Assembly: GCA_037102815.1 (NCBI GenBank) | Contig: BTPP01000011.1 | Coordinates: 496,001-560,000, forward strand | Direction: 5' to 3' | From: Neurospora intermedia | Lineage: Eukaryota > Ascomycota > Sordariomycetes > Sordariales > Sordariaceae | Length of the DNA: 64,000 nt | Shown: one piece after another, positions 1 to 9,797 of the stretch | Numbering within the stretch: the stretch's first letter is position 1 | Layout of the letters: each line of letters opens with the position of its first letter | Translations under genes and position numbers: made by a program | The notes under the pieces: model-generated | Told to the model about the DNA's origin: nothing | What the model saw: only the letters and a program-made list of their open reading frames with translations | The model's database searches: none

Positions 1-2
1 GC

Positions 3-506
3 GTAACTGGGACACCCAACGGCGTACCTGGAATACCCAACGGCGTGCCTGGGACAACCAACGGCTTATCTCCGACATTTGTCCAGACTCTCCCCATACG
101 ACTTGCCCAGTCCAATCCTGGGATGACTAACGGGATTCATATCAACGGCGTGCCGGGGACAACCAACGGCGTATCTGGGACATTTGTCCAGGCTCTCCCC
201 ATACGACTTGCCCAGTCCAATCCTGGGATGACTAACGGGATTCATGTCAACGGCGTACATGGGACACCCAACGGCGTGCCGGGGACACCTGCTCAGTCTC
301 TCCCCGTACCAGTTGTCCAGTCCAATCCTGGGACGCCTCCCGGTACCAGATTTGGAATCAATTTCTTTGCGACGGATTACTCGGAGACTCCCTCTCCCGA
401 GCCCCCCCATTCTGAGCAAGCTGTCAACTCCAACCCGGAGGTGCATGTACCTCTAACTAACGGGACTAACGGGTTTCATATCAATTTCTTTGCGGAGGAC
501 TACTAA
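3..506 (+). CDS. 3' end of a repeat-containing protein (partial)
   Basis: The frame is open from the left edge of the window and ends at TAA 504-506, so this is the C-terminal 167 codons of a longer gene. The visible part has a 35-residue tandem repeat (105 bp). Each unit reads roughly PGTTNGVSGTFVQ-LPIRLAQ-SNPGMTNGIHVNG; two near-identical copies are followed by a diverged third. Shorter GTxNGV modules lie inside the units. After the repeats come two related segments, GINFFATDY and, at the very C-terminus, HINFFAEDY, separated by a Pro/Ser/Glu-rich linker. There are no Lys-Arg kexin sites between repeats, which argues against a dikaritin-type peptide precursor. I do not recognise the family. 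A wall-associated or secreted repeat protein is possible, but the N-terminus that would show a signal peptide lies outside the window. Confidence 0.55.
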   Translation, partial: VTGTPNGVPGIPNGVPGTTNGLSPTFVQTLPIRLAQSNPGMTNGIHINGVPGTTNGVSGTFVQALPIRLAQSNPGMTNGIHVNGVHGTPNGVPGTPAQSLPVPVVQSNPGTPPGTRFGINFFATDYSETPSPEPPHSEQAVNSNPEVHVPLTNGTNGFHINFFAEDY

Positions 507-1168
507 ATGGTACGCTAAGTAAAGTACGCCCTTGATACTGCGCCAGTCATACATGATGTCTTGCTGATGCGAACCGTTGAGGCACGTTGTAGTCTTTGGA
601 CCGAGCATACCCTCCCGGATGATACGTGCATGCTCGTGGGTGTAGGCGATCTGTTCTCTTGTGGACAAGAACATGCTCTTTAGCTGGAGGATGCTGATGT
701 GTCTGGGCGACAGGGTGCCTTCTTGCTGCGAAGTGACACGTTCTTAGCATATTATATCAAGTATAGGGCGAGGTATGTTTGAATATTTGAGTATCGGTCG
801 CTTCGTTTGATCCTTGGGACATGTCCAGCTGACCTTTCTTGCACTAGATTCATGCCCAGCGTACCAGATGAGCGCATTGAGTTATTCACACAAACATCGC
901 TGGATATTGATGTTAAAACTTTGTGGAAGTAATCTTGTATGAAGCCACAGCTACTTCTCGCTTCTTCTTAGTAGGTAGCGAATGACTACATGGTATTTTC
1001 CAGTTTTTCTTGCTCCGCAGCAGAAGTATCATGATAAAACAGCGCTGGAACAGCAGTAAGAGTAAAGTATCTCTTGCACGACAAGAACTCGTAACAAGTA
1101 CCAATGGTCCACGAGCCAAACATCTCAGCCGATAGCCTTGATCTCAGCTACGTCTAGACCTCACACCA
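507..1168. other. Intergenic, no gene seen
   Basis: Short overlapping open frames on both strands show no conserved motif, splice structure or codon bias. It separates the left-edge gene from the 3' end of the large minus-strand gene and probably holds both 3' untranslated regions. Confidence 0.4.
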
Positions 1169-4100
1169 TCAAGGTTTACCCAGCGCAAGTCCATCCCCTC
1201 CTCCATACTCAAACAATGCAAACTCCACCGTCTTCCTCGCAAGTTCCTCCTCCTCCACCAACCCCTCCCGCTCCGCAAACCACTTCTCGATCAACTGCTC
1301 CTCCTGCTCATGCCGCTTCTCCAACCACTCATCATAATCCATATCCATATCCTCCCCCTCCCTCCTTATCTCTTTAGCGCGCGCGACAGCCACCTTCCCC
1401 CTCCGCTTCAACGCCAAATACCTCTCCTTCCATGCCACCCTTTCTTCCAGAGTAGCCATATCTCTTCCATCCTCTTCGTCCCCATCTTTCCCCTCCCCTT
1501 TTTCTCTCCTCTTTTTCTCCGTAGCTTTGACCCTCTGGTCCATCTCATCAAGAAACAACCGCATCAGTCCATCGTCTGTGTTCTCGTCGCCTGCGTACCC
1601 GCGCAAGACCTTGATGTACCGCTGCGTGACGTCGCCTGTCTCGGGGTCATGTACCGTGTAATCCTTGTGCCGCCAGATCTCGTATGGGTGTTGGACGCCG
1701 AAGCAGCGTTGGATGGATTCGATTACTTGCCGGGCTTGGGGAGTGCATTGGATGCGGGCGACGCCGCCTAGGGGGTAGTCGCGTTGGCGGAGGGTGATTG
1801 TGTAATGGGTGGAGGGGGTGCCTCTAGAGGGGTTGGGAGAGGGGTTGGAAATGGGGGCATTGGGAGCTGGATGTTGGGTGGTTGTGGTTGTGGTTGTGGA
1901 AAGTCGGGGTTTGGGAGTTTTGGTTGGGCGGGAGCCGGGATTGGGGGTGATGGTGATGGTGGCGCCGGTTTCGTCTAGTTGGATTGCTCGTAACTTCCGG
2001 GTGGTGATGCTCTTGCCACTGGGGTTGGAAGGCGCTGTTGTTGTGTTTTCGGGTTTGGCGGTTGTGGTTTCCTCTACGCTGGTCTGTCGACTTTGAACTC
2101 TTGTGGAGCGCCGGGGAAGTGCAGGTGTTGATGCACTGATCAAAGAGGCGGAACGCGCAGCTACATTACCGCTGTCGTTGTTCTCCTGCAGGATTTCCTT
2201 GTCTTTGTCTTTATTGTTGGAAACCTGCACTTCTTTGGCCTTTTCTTTCCTGTTTGTCGTCTTGGATCTCTGAACCTCTTCGACATCAACCAGTTCCATG
2301 TCTTCGTACTCTTCGTCAAGCTCTTCCTCAACTGTCATCCGCACATTCTCCTTCCCTTCTTTCTCACTCGCCCTCGCCCTACCGCTGACAACAACAGTAT
2401 CATCACTTTCCTCCTCTTCCATCTCCCCTTCTTCTACATCTTCATCTTCATCAACCACACCATCCATCATCTTCACCCTCTTCACCTCCCTTCCTTCCCG
2501 TTCCTCCACAACAGGCTCCCACTCCCCACACTCCTTCTCACTCCACACACAAACTCCCAACTTCTGCATCTCCTCCCCACTCATCCTCACCGCCTTATAC
2601 ACATGCCACTTATCCATCATCGCCGCCGAATTCGGCTCCACCTTTTGGTTTCCGACTCCTTCCGCGATTCTGCTCACGATAAACTCAGCCCTGGGGTATA
2701 GTAGTCCGATGACGGAAAGGTATCGTGCCTCGACGATGACGGTGCGGTTGAAGGGTTCACGACGGACCGGAATGGGAAGAGCGCGCGGGTACATGTCATT
2801 GTAGAGAAGGGAAATGCCGCATGCGGGGAGGTAGGAGTGGAGAGAGTCGGTGGTGCCGAGGTGCAGGGAGCGAGGGGGGTTCATGGCGAGGGAGAGGAGG
2901 GCGGGCGTAAAAGTGCCGGGGATGCGAGGGGGGAAAGGGGAGAGGAGGAGGGGGTGTTGGATTGGGGGTGGGAGAGCGAGGAGGGGTTGGAATTGGGACA
3001 TGTTGGTGAAGCGAGGTTGCTGGGTTTGGGTTTGGTCGTTGCTTTGGGTGGGATGCTGAGCAGTGTGGTGGGGAATTTGAGGTGAGCTGTCCTCGGTTTG
3101 CATGGGGGTTTTGGGGGCGAGCGGGCGTAGGTGCCCCTGATGACGATGCGGACCACGGCGGTGGATGAGTGTAGTATCTGTAACTTGTACGACTTCCTTC
3201 GCTGATGTATCTTGTAATGCGCCTTGGAGCAGGGTCGCGGGTCCATGTCCTGGAGACGTTGGTTGCGGATTGTTGGGCGCAGTACTCGCAGATGCCAAAG
3301 GACCAGGGGTAGCTGTTCTCATGTGGTGCCGCACTCCTTCGGTTTGAGACTTTAGGTGCTGGCCGTGTCGAGAAGATTCACCGTCTTGTGGTCTGGAGAC
3401 GTTGTCAGCACGAGTCCTCCCATCTGCGGACAGAGATCGACCACGCTCAGCAGCCAAATCTCCGCCCGGAGGCACAGATCGTGCTGCAAAGAGGGGCCGC
3501 CAAAAGTCTTGAAGAGGCGGAGTATAATCGGAATAACGAGTCGAATAAGGTACCCCAGATGGGAAAGGTAGTCCAGTTCCAGGACCAAAACGCCGCAAAA
3601 TGCTGCCCCTTGGGGGAGTAACGATCTCCAGACTAACAGCTCTAGGTCTGGCATCCTCTTGAGATTCCGGTCTCTGGAGGCTGGGATCGTGGGATGCGGA
3701 CTCCACATCCACATGGCTTGCCGCTTCGGCTACACCCTCCTCAATCTCCATGCCTGCCACTGAAGGTACAGTCACGCTGTCCAGTAGCAAGTCTATGTTA
3801 TACCTCCGCGGTCGTTGATACTGCCCTTCACGACCTTGCAAGTCTTCTTCTTGTCCTTGGCGAGGCCGCGTTGGTGTCACGTTGATTTCCGGAGGGCTTG
3901 AGCTGGGGATTCCAACCAGAGCCTCTCGACCGGACTCCCAATCGTCCAAGTCCATTTCCATGTCGCTGTTGTCGGGTCTTGAAGGTCTTGCCCGGGTTGC
4001 GGTTAGAGCAGTCAAGGGGCTGCTATCAGGTTCGTCTTGAAACCGGAACGGACCCTCATCAACCTCCGACATCGGTTCTTGACCGAATCCGCGACTAAAA

Positions 4101-4789
4101 GCTCTCGATTTGCTTTTAGTGGGTGATTGGACGTTGACTCTGACAATTTTGTTTTGGTTGCGATGAGGTGTCCTAGCCAAAGGGGAGGCTCGGACGTCGC
4201 CTTGCGACATGCGGTTAGAGTGACGTGGGAGTGGTGGGCTCGACGCCGCTTGCTGCTGCTGGAAAAAGACGCGGCCATCTTGAGGAGGAGAGTAAGCGAG
4301 AGAAGAAGGGTTGAATGGTTGGTGGTGATGGATACTTCCATCTCGAGAAGGAGAGTGACCCTGAGGGCTGTATTGAGGGTTTGGTTGAGAGGTGAACCGG
4401 GAGATGACTTGAGGATTGGCGTAAGGGTTGGAGAAAGCGTTGGGATGATGGAAATCCAACTGCTGCTGTTGATAGATACTTCCATGCTCATTTTGAGGAG
4501 GAAAGGAAACGTGATTGTTGGGTTGAGAGTCAAGCTGAGGGATATACTGATGGGCTGGGTCCAGAGGCGGGTGTTGATAGACACTGGTCTGTTCAACGGT
4601 ATTGCTCTGGCTGGCTTCTGCAAGCACCTTAGATGGCTGTTGAGGAAGACTTGGTTCATGAGCGGCATCGCTTCGGTTGCTTGCTGCAAGTAGTTGCGGA
4701 TCGATCACGTCGTCGGGGATGTCAACTGTATTGGAGCGCCAGTTGACTTGTTCGTCTTGGGCTCCTGGCGCCCGACGAGATGGGTACAT
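1169..4789 (-). CDS. Large low-complexity protein of unknown function
   Basis: A single uninterrupted minus-strand frame. The frame is open to 5101, but the first ATG is at 4789, in the good context CCCACCATG, which gives 1206 residues. The upstream part is C/T-rich and reads like a 5' leader. The N-terminal third is Pro/Gln/Ser-rich and disordered. The middle holds acidic runs (for example DEDEDVEEGEMEEEE) and Arg/Ser-rich patches. The best-ordered segment is the last 250 residues or so: it contains a stretch around QARQVIESIQRCFGVQHPYE and KDYTVHDPETGDVTQRYIKV, then a long charged helix-prone region ending in EEELARKTVEFALFEYGGG. No catalytic motif is visible. The composition suggests a nuclear or regulatory scaffold, but this is inference only. 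I do not recognise the family. Confidence 0.65.
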   Translation of the reverse strand: MYPSRRAPGAQDEQVNWRSNTVDIPDDVIDPQLLAASNRSDAAHEPSLPQQPSKVLAEASQSNTVEQTSVYQHPPLDPAHQYIPQLDSQPNNHVSFPPQNEHGSIYQQQQLDFHHPNAFSNPYANPQVISRFTSQPNPQYSPQGHSPSRDGSIHHHQPFNPSSLAYSPPQDGRVFFQQQQAASSPPLPRHSNRMSQGDVRASPLARTPHRNQNKIVRVNVQSPTKSKSRAFSRGFGQEPMSEVDEGPFRFQDEPDSSPLTALTATRARPSRPDNSDMEMDLDDWESGREALVGIPSSSPPEINVTPTRPRQGQEEDLQGREGQYQRPRRYNIDLLLDSVTVPSVAGMEIEEGVAEAASHVDVESASHDPSLQRPESQEDARPRAVSLEIVTPPRGSILRRFGPGTGLPFPSGVPYSTRYSDYTPPLQDFWRPLFAARSVPPGGDLAAERGRSLSADGRTRADNVSRPQDGESSRHGQHLKSQTEGVRHHMRTATPGPLASASTAPNNPQPTSPGHGPATLLQGALQDTSAKEVVQVTDTTLIHRRGPHRHQGHLRPLAPKTPMQTEDSSPQIPHHTAQHPTQSNDQTQTQQPRFTNMSQFQPLLALPPPIQHPLLLSPFPPRIPGTFTPALLSLAMNPPRSLHLGTTDSLHSYLPACGISLLYNDMYPRALPIPVRREPFNRTVIVEARYLSVIGLLYPRAEFIVSRIAEGVGNQKVEPNSAAMMDKWHVYKAVRMSGEEMQKLGVCVWSEKECGEWEPVVEEREGREVKRVKMMDGVVDEDEDVEEGEMEEEESDDTVVVSGRARASEKEGKENVRMTVEEELDEEYEDMELVDVEEVQRSKTTNRKEKAKEVQVSNNKDKDKEILQENNDSGNVAARSASLISASTPALPRRSTRVQSRQTSVEETTTAKPENTTTAPSNPSGKSITTRKLRAIQLDETGATITITPNPGSRPTKTPKPRLSTTTTTTTQHPAPNAPISNPSPNPSRGTPSTHYTITLRQRDYPLGGVARIQCTPQARQVIESIQRCFGVQHPYEIWRHKDYTVHDPETGDVTQRYIKVLRGYAGDENTDDGLMRLFLDEMDQRVKATEKKRREKGEGKDGDEEDGRDMATLEERVAWKERYLALKRRGKVAVARAKEIRREGEDMDMDYDEWLEKRHEQEEQLIEKWFAEREGLVEEEELARKTVEFALFEYGGGDGLALGKP

Positions 4790-5333
4790 GGTGGGCAAAG
4801 ACTTGTGTTCTTGTTGGGGACTAGACACTGGAGAGTTTGCAATATTGCTGGTTGATGGAGTGTCGTCGCCGGTCTGCGCTGAGATGTTGTTGAGATGCTC
4901 AGTCGGAAGAGAAGGTGTGACTTCGATGACTGTGGTATGGGTGAAGGGGAGAGAGAGTTTGACACGGTAAAGAAACGAAGATAATGTCGGGAGAGTATAC
5001 TGCCTGTCGCGTCTTAGGACACGGACGCGTTGCCGGCCGCCGGGGTGGTGGTCAGGCAGGCGAGGAGAAGTTGAGAGAATGGTCAGGGCGCTGCTGGTCA
5101 ACCTCCGCGGGCTCTGGCATGCGTTTTCTCGAAAATCTAAACTCTGCTGATAAGCAAGGTGACAACATTATGTACACGCGAAGAATCTAGTGACCTCTCA
5201 AAGGCTTATTCGTATCCCTTTTCAAGCAACAAAAAGGAGGCTACGAAAGAAAGCTGCGGAAAAGAGGGATATGGTCAGGGCACCCAACCACCAGGAACAA
5301 AGTCATGTCACAGCAAAAAAGTGAAAAGAGAGA
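4790..5333. other. 5' leader and promoter region of the large minus-strand gene
   Basis: Upstream of the ATG at 4789 the minus strand is pyrimidine-rich with CT-tract sequence, typical of fungal promoters and leaders. The coding frame stays open to 5101 without another ATG, so a spliced upstream first exon cannot be excluded. The rest, up to the tRNA, is A-rich and without features. Confidence 0.3.
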
Positions 5334-5406
5334 TGCTCGAACCAGGTTTCGAACCTGGGACCTCCAGTGTGTGAGACTGGCGTGATAACCACTACACTAT
5401 TCGAGC
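5334..5406 (-). tRNA. tRNA-Val (anticodon CAC)
   Basis: Read on the minus strand, a 73-nt cloverleaf can be folded. The acceptor stem GCTCGAA pairs with TTCGAGC and is followed by discriminator A. The D arm TAGTGTAGTGGTTATCA is of the eukaryotic tRNA-Val type. The anticodon stem CCAGT/ACTGG encloses loop CTCACAC with anticodon CAC, and the T arm contains GTTCGAAAC. There is no intron and no encoded CCA. It decodes GUG. Confidence 0.93.
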
Positions 5407-5813
5407 GTCAGTTGTCGATGTTTTTTTCTTGCTGATGATGGGCTTAGAAGGCTGACCTTGGCTCCTATGTTCTCCAGCAGATACTCCCATGTCTTTTGAC
5501 TGGTTACCACCGTGGATGGTTCCAACTTGATTAAGGAGATACTTTGTTCTAACTCATACCTAAAGAAGTCAGGCAAATCAACAATCATGTCAATTGCCTT
5601 CCTTCCATGCTCCTAGGTATCTCTAGCTCACCAGCTCCCTACATAAGTTGCTTACCCCACCTCTTAACTACCTTTCCCTACTTCCCTTTCTTCATTCCTT
5701 TCCCTTCATGTCTCTAGGCTGAACTACCTTATCCTTGATCCCTTGGTTGCTCTTCCTCTGTGCTTCTCGTTATCCACTTCATGTTTCTCTCCATTTGTTC
5801 ATCACTAAACCTT
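5407..5813. other. C/T-rich intergenic, no gene seen
   Basis: The plus strand is rich in short CCTT/TTCC tracts. There is a minus-strand open frame (5397-5588), but it overlaps the tRNA and has no supporting features. Confidence 0.3.
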
Positions 5814-5975
5814 TCAACGTGTCGTAGTAGAGGAAGACGATGTAGCTGTGGATGGGCTAGCGGTAGAGGTAGAGGAACTAGAGGATGTAGAAGTAGTCCC
5901 GGAGGAAGTGGTAGAGCCAGTGGTGGTGGTGCTACTGCTGGTGATGGAAGTGCTGGAGGAAAATGAGGAGGACAT
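5814..5975 (-). CDS. Small Ser/Thr-rich protein 1
   Basis: The ATG at 5975 and TGA at 5814-5816 give 53 residues, about 80 percent Ser or Thr, starting MSSSFSSSTSITSSSTT. There is no signal peptide, Cys or hydrophobic segment. Support for a real gene comes from its promoter: the 16-nt block CTATAAGTAGCACAAG upstream is identical to that of the next minus-strand gene (ATG at 6695), and the leaders and start regions are also similar, so the two are tandem duplicates. Function unknown. It could be a decayed copy, since it lacks the ordered C-terminus of its neighbour. Confidence 0.45.
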   Translation of the reverse strand: MSSSFSSSTSITSSSTTTTGSTTSSGTTSTSSSSSTSTASPSTATSSSSTTTR

Positions 5976-6091
5976 TTTGATGTTTTTGCTTTTATGTGTT
6001 TGAATGGGGGTGTGGAGTTGTAAGTTGTGTTGTAGCTGGATGTGGCTGTGAAATTGTGGAGTGGATGATGATTGGTGAGAAAGCGACGGGC

Positions 6092-6107
6092 CTTGTGCTA
6101 CTTATAG
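6092..6107 (-). promoter_or_regulatory. Duplicated TATA block upstream of small Ser/Thr-rich gene 1
   Basis: On the minus strand it reads CTATAAGTAGCACAAG, with a TATA box about 120 nt upstream of the ATG at 5975. The identical 16 nt recur at 6791-6806, and similar GCGAC sequence flanks both. Confidence 0.6.
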
Positions 6108-6464
6108 TATCAAGCTGGAACGTCGGACATTGATACAGGGAGGAGATGTGTAACAGCGTGTATCTAAGGTTCGGTTGATCATTTTGGCGGACTAGCTGTT
6201 ACACATCCAGAGAAATATAGGGATGTTACAAGATCGTCTGTTTGTTTTATCCTCAACAGTCAGAGTCTATGAAGCCACTGCCAAATCTAGACTGCATAAA
6301 GCTCAGTCAATTCCATCTAGTGTAATCCTATGTCTAGTGCACTATGCGCATCCTATGTCTACTGACACTGCTTTGTTACTTATTTTCCAGATTTGCTGCC
6401 ATTTTTCCTTTGTTTCAATTCCTACTACGTCCATGTTGTTCTGAACCTTCCAGCCTCGGCCATT

Positions 6465-6695
6465 CTAACTGCTCTTTTTCTCCGGCCCCAACCAGTACTG
6501 CGCTTGTCCCTCAATTCTGAGCCGTTCAATGTAGGAGTACCCAGAGCTATCGGTCAAGTTTGAAGTCGTTGAGGTGGAGGAAGATGATGTAGTTGTGGAA
6601 GAGTCAGGTTGGATTGTGGTGGAAGTGGAGGGTGTGTTGGTAGAGGTATCACTCGTGGTGGTGGAAGAGGTGTCGGTGGTGGATGAGGATGACAT
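6465..6695 (-). CDS. Small Ser/Thr-rich protein 2
   Basis: 76 residues, single exon, ATG at 6695. Residues 1-48 or so are Ser/Thr-rich (MSSSSTTDTSSTTTSDTS...). The last 28 residues are more ordered: SGYSYIERLRIEGQAQYWLG then PEKKSS. No signal peptide or membrane segment is visible. It shares its promoter block, leader and N-terminal start with the gene ending at 5814 and lies in the same orientation 490 bp away, so a recent tandem duplication is likely. The two plus-strand Ser/Thr-rich genes just to the right may be older relatives. Function unknown. Confidence 0.5.
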   Translation of the reverse strand: MSSSSTTDTSSTTTSDTSTNTPSTSTTIQPDSSTTTSSSSTSTTSNLTDSSGYSYIERLRIEGQAQYWLGPEKKSS

Positions 6696-6790
6696 CTTGG
6701 TCTTTCAACGGTGTGAACGGAGGTGAATTTGCAATTGTAGCTGGAGCTGTCTGCAGTGAATGGTGGTTGTCGAGCAAAAAGTCGCTGGCT

Positions 6791-6806
6791 CTTGTGCTAC
6801 TTATAG
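6791..6806 (-). promoter_or_regulatory. Duplicated TATA block upstream of small Ser/Thr-rich gene 2
   Basis: The second copy of CTATAAGTAGCACAAG on the minus strand, about 100 nt upstream of the ATG at 6695. Identity to the copy at 6092-6107 extends loosely into the leader (GTAGCTGGA and TGTGAA/AGTGAA blocks). Confidence 0.6.
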
Positions 6807-7276
6807 CACCCCTTCAGAATTTGAAGCATAGGCTTCAACAGACATGGAGAATAGACACGCGATGGTTTGGACCGTTAATGGATCATTGTACTGTAATCGA
6901 GTAGCCCTTGCACAACGGGGATAGCTTGGAATGCTCGGTGATTTCCAGATCTGCTCATCTCATCCTCATAATCAAAAAGTCCATGAACGCGATGCTTCCA
7001 GTCCAATTGAGAGTCTAGATCCAAGCACACATTAGCTAGTTGTACCAAACATGCCTCACTCACCCCTAGAAGCTTGGTCAAGGACCGAAACCAGCCGATT
7101 TAGGCTGACACATTCCGGACAACCTGTGTTTGCTGGATTCATCAAGGTATAGAAACCTCAGCGTCCAATCTGACTGGCCTCCCTCAGCCAACGAAGCTAA
7201 GCAGACAAACTTAAATCACCAACCAACAGGCCCAACAAGCAGTCACCACTTCATCCCTTCATTTGTCGCAGTCAAG

Positions 7277-7519
7277 ATGTTCGCCCCATTTACCTCCACC
7301 GAGACCACCGAAACCGGTACTTCCACCTCCACCACCGGTCAAACGCAAGTTGACCAGCCCGCTTCTTCCTCTACCTCGACTTCTGAGAATAGCAGCGGAA
7401 ACAACCATTTGCACATGTCGAAGAGCAGAACTTGGAATTCGGCTTCTGGTTCGGGCTCCGGGTCCGGGTCTGCATCGGGATCTGGGTCAAACTCGGGGAA
7501 GAAGTGTGACATTGTGTAG
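7277..7519 (+). CDS. Small Ser/Thr/Gly-rich protein 3 with a C-terminal CDIV
   Basis: 80 residues from the ATG at 7277 (context GTCAAGATG). The frame is open further upstream, but that part reads like a leader. Residues 1-45 are Thr/Ser-rich, with TSTETTETGTSTSTTG near the start. A middle segment, HLHMSKSRTW, is followed by a (SG)n tract, and the protein ends SGKKCDIV. The single Cys, four residues from the end and preceded by two Lys, resembles a CaaX prenylation signal, although Asp at the first a position is unusual. No signal peptide. It belongs by composition and position to the local Ser/Thr-rich cluster. Function unknown. Confidence 0.45.
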   Translation: MFAPFTSTETTETGTSTSTTGQTQVDQPASSSTSTSENSSGNNHLHMSKSRTWNSASGSGSGSGSASGSGSNSGKKCDIV

Positions 7520-7790
7520 ATTTCCTCGTGATACATGGTGTAAAGAGAAAAAGATGAAGATTTCCCAGAGCGATGAAGACACGCAGAAACACAATGGGAC
7601 ACATGTAGCAAGAGGAAGTGACAAGTTGAACAATGAAGCTCAAACGAGATGCTTTCAACATTTGATGCTTCCTGTCCCATGCTTCACGGCTTTCGAATAC
7701 CATGCAAATGCATATTGAGTATTGAGATGACCTTGATGCATCACTCCATATCTTGTGCAGTTGGGCAATCACTCGATTCTCAGCGTGTCG

Positions 7791-7798
7791 TATATAGG
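7791..7798 (+). promoter_or_regulatory. TATA box of small Ser/Thr-rich gene 4
   Basis: TATATAGG lies about 120 nt upstream of the ATG at 7918, the same spacing as in the two minus-strand relatives. Confidence 0.4.
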
Positions 7799-7917
7799 TA
7801 TAACTACCAGCCATTTATCTCTGGCAGCTTCACACCGCTCTCTTGCACTCCAAGTCCTAAGATTCCAATAACAGAACTCATACCAAGAAAACCAGTGCAC
7901 TCGAACTAACAAGCAAG

Positions 7918-8139
7918 ATGTCATCTTCCAACTCAGACACAAGCAGCTACCTCTCTCCACCCAGCAGCACCTCCACGACAACTTCGTATGAGAAGACGCC
8001 ATCGTCGACTAGCACTACCAGCACTACCAGCACTACCAGCGGCGGGTCGAGCGCGTCCAACAGCTCAAGCACTTCGTACACAACCGTCGAAACGGTGGTT
8101 GTTCCGAGCTCGACAAGTTCCGGGGCCAAGAGGAAGTGA
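7918..8139 (+). CDS. Small Ser/Thr-rich protein 4
   Basis: 73 residues, ATG in the context CAAGATG. It begins MSSSNSDTSSYLSPPSSTST, contains a 9-nt/3-residue repeat (STT)n around 8010-8040, and ends SSTSSGAKRK. No signal peptide, Cys or membrane segment. It resembles the minus-strand genes at 5.8-6.7 kb in start, size and promoter spacing. The protein would be intrinsically disordered. The cluster may be a fast-evolving local family. Function unknown. Confidence 0.45.
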   Translation: MSSSNSDTSSYLSPPSSTSTTTSYEKTPSSTSTTSTTSTTSGGSSASNSSSTSYTTVETVVVPSSTSSGAKRK

Positions 8140-9756
8140 GTACCTGGCTCCAGCCCTGGGATGCCTTGAGGCAAGTTTGCTGAAGATGAGGATTGGGGTG
8201 GAAGCTAGCAAATATTGAATGGCTGATAGAAGCTCAGTTGAAGATTGGAGGCGGAGTGTCCGCTAGGTAACTGTCATGATGGGAAGTGATAAAGCGGGAA
8301 GTAGAGGGTTACGGCAGGGAACAACTGAGGAGGAAGTTCGTTTGCTGATAGCACTTGAAAAGCTAGGAAGAATTGGTAGAGTGTAGCGCCATCTGATGGG
8401 AAGTTGAAAGAAGATGAATCATACCCCTTAAGTTTGTGATTGTTGGGCAATTCCCGGGGGAATTCAGATTCTCGTTGTCGTGGAAGGCTCGACGTTGTTG
8501 TGAGGTCGTCGTCGTCCTCTCCACAGAACTCCACTGCACTCGGCAACAACCCGATAGCGCCGCAGCGCCGTGAACCCCACTGAGTCCACTGAACCCCTGA
8601 ATGACACAGGGTCCAGCGCTCCACCAGCAAAAACCCTTGGGCGTTCCTGGACAGCATAACCCAGCCTTCCAGACATCAAGGTTCCGCGATCGATCGATCA
8701 ATAACATGAATGAGGCCGGTCACCGAGCAGAGCGCCGAGTGGCCTAAAAGCTTATCCAGTATCCGAGCTATCGGAATCGGGCCGCGTACCCCTTGCCGGT
8801 GAATGAAGGTGGCAGGTTCGGCGATAAGTACACTCGGCGGAAGAAATGCGGCGGCGCATAACCAAGAAGATAAAGAGCCAAGCGTTTTAGGCTGTAGCTT
8901 GTTTGAACGTTCGTGGACTAAGCCTGTCTCGCCTGTTCGTCCTCCCTCGCGGGGTTGGGTAGGGCTGGGATGGATTTTTTATCGAATCAGGGATGATGGG
9001 TGGTCGTACAACGTATTTCCGATCACCACCGAAGCCAGTCATTCCGAGGGTGTGGGTCCGCGGTTCATCGAAACTGGGTCGTCGGTGATGGGTGCCCTGT
9101 TGGTTAGCGTCAGGAACGAGGACGCTAGGTGTTCGGCGGATGACTCAGGACTGCCCTGACTGTTCGGGAGTCGGAGGACGGGATCGGAGGACGGAGTCGG
9201 AGGATGGAGCGTAGTGCTGTGGAAGCATCGATGTCTTTGGCTCCGAGACTTGAAAAGTTCGAAAAGATGTGATCTGTTTGCAGGTATCACGAAGAAAACA
9301 TGGGTGGGATAGATAACGGTACTCCAGCTTTTAGACTAGTGTGCTGCCGGCCGGCAAATATGCAACTGTTCGCGGCATCCCTTCCGAGACATTTCCACGC
9401 GGAAAAGAGACAGGCGAGTTCTCCATCAAATCTCCAGGTTAGGAACCTCACTGAATTCATACAAGAGTTATTTTTCCTTTGTTTGTTCCGCCATTGACGT
9501 CAACTGGTTATTTCCACAACCACCCAATGCCAAGCGCCAACTCCCAAAAGGGGAGTTTCCATCGTGGGCCCCAAATCGCACATCCTCGCTAACGCATCGC
9601 CCAACTGAGCGGCCGATTGCACCATCGCTTGATAACATATCGGGGATAAGGTAACTTGCGATATACAGTGAAGATCAATGTTGCTACACAACCTTACGCC
9701 CTTTGACTTTGACATTGTGTTGATGCTGTCAATTGATTGCTTAATATCTGACTGAC
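8140..9756. other. Intergenic 1.6 kb without a supportable gene
   Basis: Open frames on the minus strand (8274-8707) and plus strand (8803-9159) overlap in several phases and show no family motif. Around 9160-9215 is a short degenerate tandem of GTCGGAGGACGG-like units. Nothing else is recognisable. Confidence 0.3.
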
Positions 9757-9797
9757 TGATAGACCGCATGTGTCAGACTGCTCGTATACCCGACCTA
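9757..9797 (+). repeat. Orphan fragment of a Pol III-type unit promoter
   Basis: TGATAGACCGCATGTGTCAG followed by ACTG and CCCGAC closely matches the upstream promoter of the tRNA-like unit at 11955, including its TGATAG box. No A box or B box follows, so only the 5' flank is present. The two copies bracket the transporter gene. Confidence 0.5.

Noticed and set aside
8274-9159. Candidate genes upstream of the MFS transporter
   Set aside because: Several frames overlap on both strands with similar lengths and none has motifs or splice support.
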